Below, one piece after another: positions 40,609 through 42,176 of a DNA stretch of 42,176 nucleotides. The translations under genes were made by a program, and so were the position numbers. Each line of letters begins with the position of its first letter. Position 1 is the stretch's first letter. Source of the DNA: an uncultured Methanomicrobiales archaeon (lineage in GTDB: Archaea > Halobacteriota > Methanomicrobia > Methanomicrobiales > Methanospirillaceae); NCBI GenBank assembly GCA_903828975.1, contig CAIKOD010000164.1:1-42176 (forward strand), written 5' to 3'. The notes under the pieces are model-generated. The model was not told the DNA's origin. It did not search any database and saw only the letters and a program-made list of their open reading frames with translations.

Positions 40609-40622
40609 CAGGGAAATCCCTG
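40609..40622. terminator. short perfect hairpin between two pseudogenes
   Basis: CAGGGA and TCCCTG arms with a 2-bp spacer lie between the convergent hsdM stump and hydrolase pseudogene. It could have ended either transcript; no strong T tract is attached. Confidence 0.25.
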
Positions 40623-40681
40623 CCCGACATCCCCGCACTGGTAAAACCCTCCTTCAAGCAGGCTCCTCCTTAAACGAAAAA

Positions 40682-42036
40682 TTAGGAGGAATTCCTCACA
40701 AAGTCCGCCTTGTTCCACGGGTACTCAAGCATGGCGACATGGACTCCCGTGACCGTCCCGTTGCCACCGGTGGTGAAATTCACCGCGGTCCCGGTCCCAG
40801 TCTCACGGAATGTGTCCCCGTCATAGGGTACAAGGAAATACGGCTCCGTAAGGTGGCCGGCATACAGCTTGAGTCCGCCTGAGTTCGGTTCAACCCGCAG
40901 TGTGCTGTAATACTCTTTGGAATACGAACCATGGTAGGCTGCCGGGGACCGAGAAGGTTGTGCACCAGGCGGTGCAGGCGGGAGCGGTTCGAGTGGGCCG
41001 GTGACTAAGGCCCCTGGGTTCATCGCAGCGAGAAACCCCGCATCAATCTCGCTATACCAGTCCTTCTGAACCGCCCCGGTAAAGTACAGGTCATCCCACC
41101 CGCTGATAACCGCTTTTTTGAGGATATGCCCGCCAGGAAATCCATTGGTCAGGACAACAATTGCCATCTTCTCTTCAGGGTATAACGTGATGTACGTGGA
41201 GACCCCACTGGTCAGGTCACCGCCGTGTTCAAACCGGAGCCTCCCCCCTTATCTGCAACCGTCTCCCACCCGAGGTCATAGGCCACGATACTGGTGTTGG
41301 TAGTCCTCATGATATTCTGGGGCCGGTGGGTCTCGCGGAGGGCAGCGGCATCAATGACCTGCTTCCCGTCAATACTCCCCTCGTTCAGCTGGAGCCGGGC
41401 ATACCGTGTCATACATTGATCGTAGAGCTCACCCCTCCTGCGGGACTGTTCACGTCATCGTTTATCAGCGGTCCCGCCACCGGTGTCCCGTTCATCATGG
41501 AGTAGGTATCCACGCGGTCAGCGATGTTCTCGAAATCCGCGAACCGTGCGCTCGTGTTCTTCATCCCTACAGGGACCAGTACCCGGTCGGCTACGAGGTC
41601 CTACCGCGACATCCCTACTTTCCTGGCGCCTGCTTCTGCTGCCGAGGTTATGCCGATGTTTGAATAGGCATAGGATGAACGGTAATCCCCAGTGAGCGGT
41701 ACGAGGTGGAGTTTGCTGATGATCTCCTGGCGGGTGTACCCGATGTCCTGGAGTTCATCACCGGCATAGGCAGGAAGTCCTGTCCTGTGCATGAGGAGGT
41801 CACAGATGGTGACCTTGTCGGTTACCCACGGGTCGGAGAGCCGGAAGCCGGGATCCAGGAGGACAACCCGGTCATCCCACGAGAGTTCTCCCCTGCCAAC
41901 CATGGACGCGAGCGATGCGGATGAGAAGGTCTTCGAGATGGATGCGAGCTGGAACAGTGTATCAGGACCGACCGATTCCCGTGTCGTGAGGCTTTACCCC
42001 GAAACTGCGGAGGTAGATGACGGAGTCGTTTTTAAT
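40682..42036 (-). pseudogene. serine beta-lactamase-like hydrolase, multiply disrupted
   Basis: Joining minus-strand frames gives one beta-lactamase/D-Ala-D-Ala-carboxypeptidase-like protein. Its pieces are 'NDSVIYLRSFGVK' (about 42000-42036), then 'GPDTLFQLASISKTFSSASL' with the nucleophile SxxK, 'MHRTGLPAYAGDE' and 'YAYSNIG' (YxN), then 'MNGTPVAGPLINDDVNSPAG', 'RYARLQLNEGSIDGKQVID', 'RFEHGGDLTSGV' (HGG), and the tail 'MAIVVLTNGFPGG' to 'VAMLEYPWNKADF'. Breaks: frameshift in a G4 run near 41995, in-frame TAG at 41601-41603, frameshift near 41410, and frameshift in a G6 run near 41244. The 5' end is cut where an IS1595-like element begins. No functional product is expected, unless the run-associated shifts are sequencing errors. 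Confidence 0.82.
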
Positions 42037-42051
42037 GGGTATAGTGACAAT

Positions 42052-42176
42052 CTAGCCACTAACCTCCATCTCTAACAGCTCAAGGATACGTTTCACTTTC
42101 ATCTTATCACTATCGTTTCTGTGATTGTATCGCCAGACATATTCCCCCAAATACAATGGTAATTTCTCTCTCCGTA
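42052..42176 (-). mobile_element. C-terminal end of an IS1595/ISXO2-like transposase (partial)
   Basis: About 40 codons are visible from the window edge to a TAG at 42052-42054. The segment 'KLPLYLGEYVWRYNHRN' and the following Lys/Arg helix match the conserved C-terminus of IS1595/ISXO2-type DDE transposases (L..YL.E..WR.N.R). The element end may lie near 42037, where GGGTATAGTGACAATC begins, directly at the truncated edge of the hydrolase pseudogene. The other end and target duplication are outside the window. Confidence 0.6.

Noticed and set aside
41601-41603. In-frame TAG in the hydrolase as a pyrrolysine codon
   Set aside because: The gene also carries frameshifts and a lost 5' end, and nothing in the window indicates pyrrolysine use. 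Decay is the simpler explanation.

Overview
The window reads as a chromosomal segment of a methanogenic euryarchaeon, most likely order Methanomicrobiales (Methanoregula/Methanosphaerula/Methanospirillum-like; genus not resolved by eye). The basis is archaeal gene families (DUF99, DUF3467, AglJ-type glycosyltransferase, COG1665 nucleotidyltransferase, family X polymerase with PHP domain, archaellin/pilin-like proteins), AT-rich TATA-like promoters with some apparently leaderless starts, a glutamate synthase split into separate genes with an FrhB-type (coenzyme F420) subunit, and three tRNA genes without encoded CCA.

Layout. 0.4-4.4 kb: a two-gene membrane unit, a TrkA-N/RyR-domain protein followed by a TPR protein. 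4.7-7.8 kb: a secreted CARDB-like protein with an FtsX-type permease and a MacB/LolD-type ATPase. 8.1-11.3 kb: small and poorly known genes, including an orphan archaellin-like protein, a frameshifted DUF998 remnant, tRNA-Thr(CGT) and DUF3467. 11.5-15.0 kb: a signalling cluster (stand-alone HAMP protein, Roadblock/LC7 protein, a two-domain protein ending in LC7, CheY-like receiver protein), then a Cas4-like protein lacking its usual catalytic acid. 15.1-17.4 kb: a tight ACT-domain/TsaC-like/nucleotidyltransferase operon and tRNA-Gly(CCC). 17.5-19.5 kb: AglJ-like glycosyltransferase, DUF99, pilin-like protein.

19.7-32.8 kb is a nitrogen assimilation region: two amtB-glnK pairs, two small unknown genes beside them, type I-alpha glutamine synthetase, a single-gene FMN glutamate-synthase-like protein, and a four-gene split glutamate synthase operon (glutaminase domain, ferredoxin+FMN domain, GXGXG domain, FrhB-like subunit). 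Perfect GGAA-N6-TTCC palindromes, the published NrpR operator form in Methanococcus, lie upstream of amtB1 and glnA. Together these genes take up ammonium, assimilate it through GS/GOGAT, and sense nitrogen status through PII proteins whose T-loop lacks the uridylylated tyrosine.

33-40 kb: a secreted papain-family protease, a radical SAM protein, two convergent cis-prenyltransferase genes (one catalytic-looking, one degenerate but keeping the C-terminal RxG motif), DNA polymerase X and a DUF4389 protein. 40.1-42.2 kb is a decayed accessory patch after tRNA-Arg(GCG): an hsdM stump, a serine hydrolase pseudogene with several frame breaks, and the end of an IS1595-like transposase running off the window. 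The most novel candidates are the complementary cis-prenyltransferase pair, the RyR/TPR membrane unit and the kinase-free HAMP/LC7/receiver cluster. No CRISPR array was seen.
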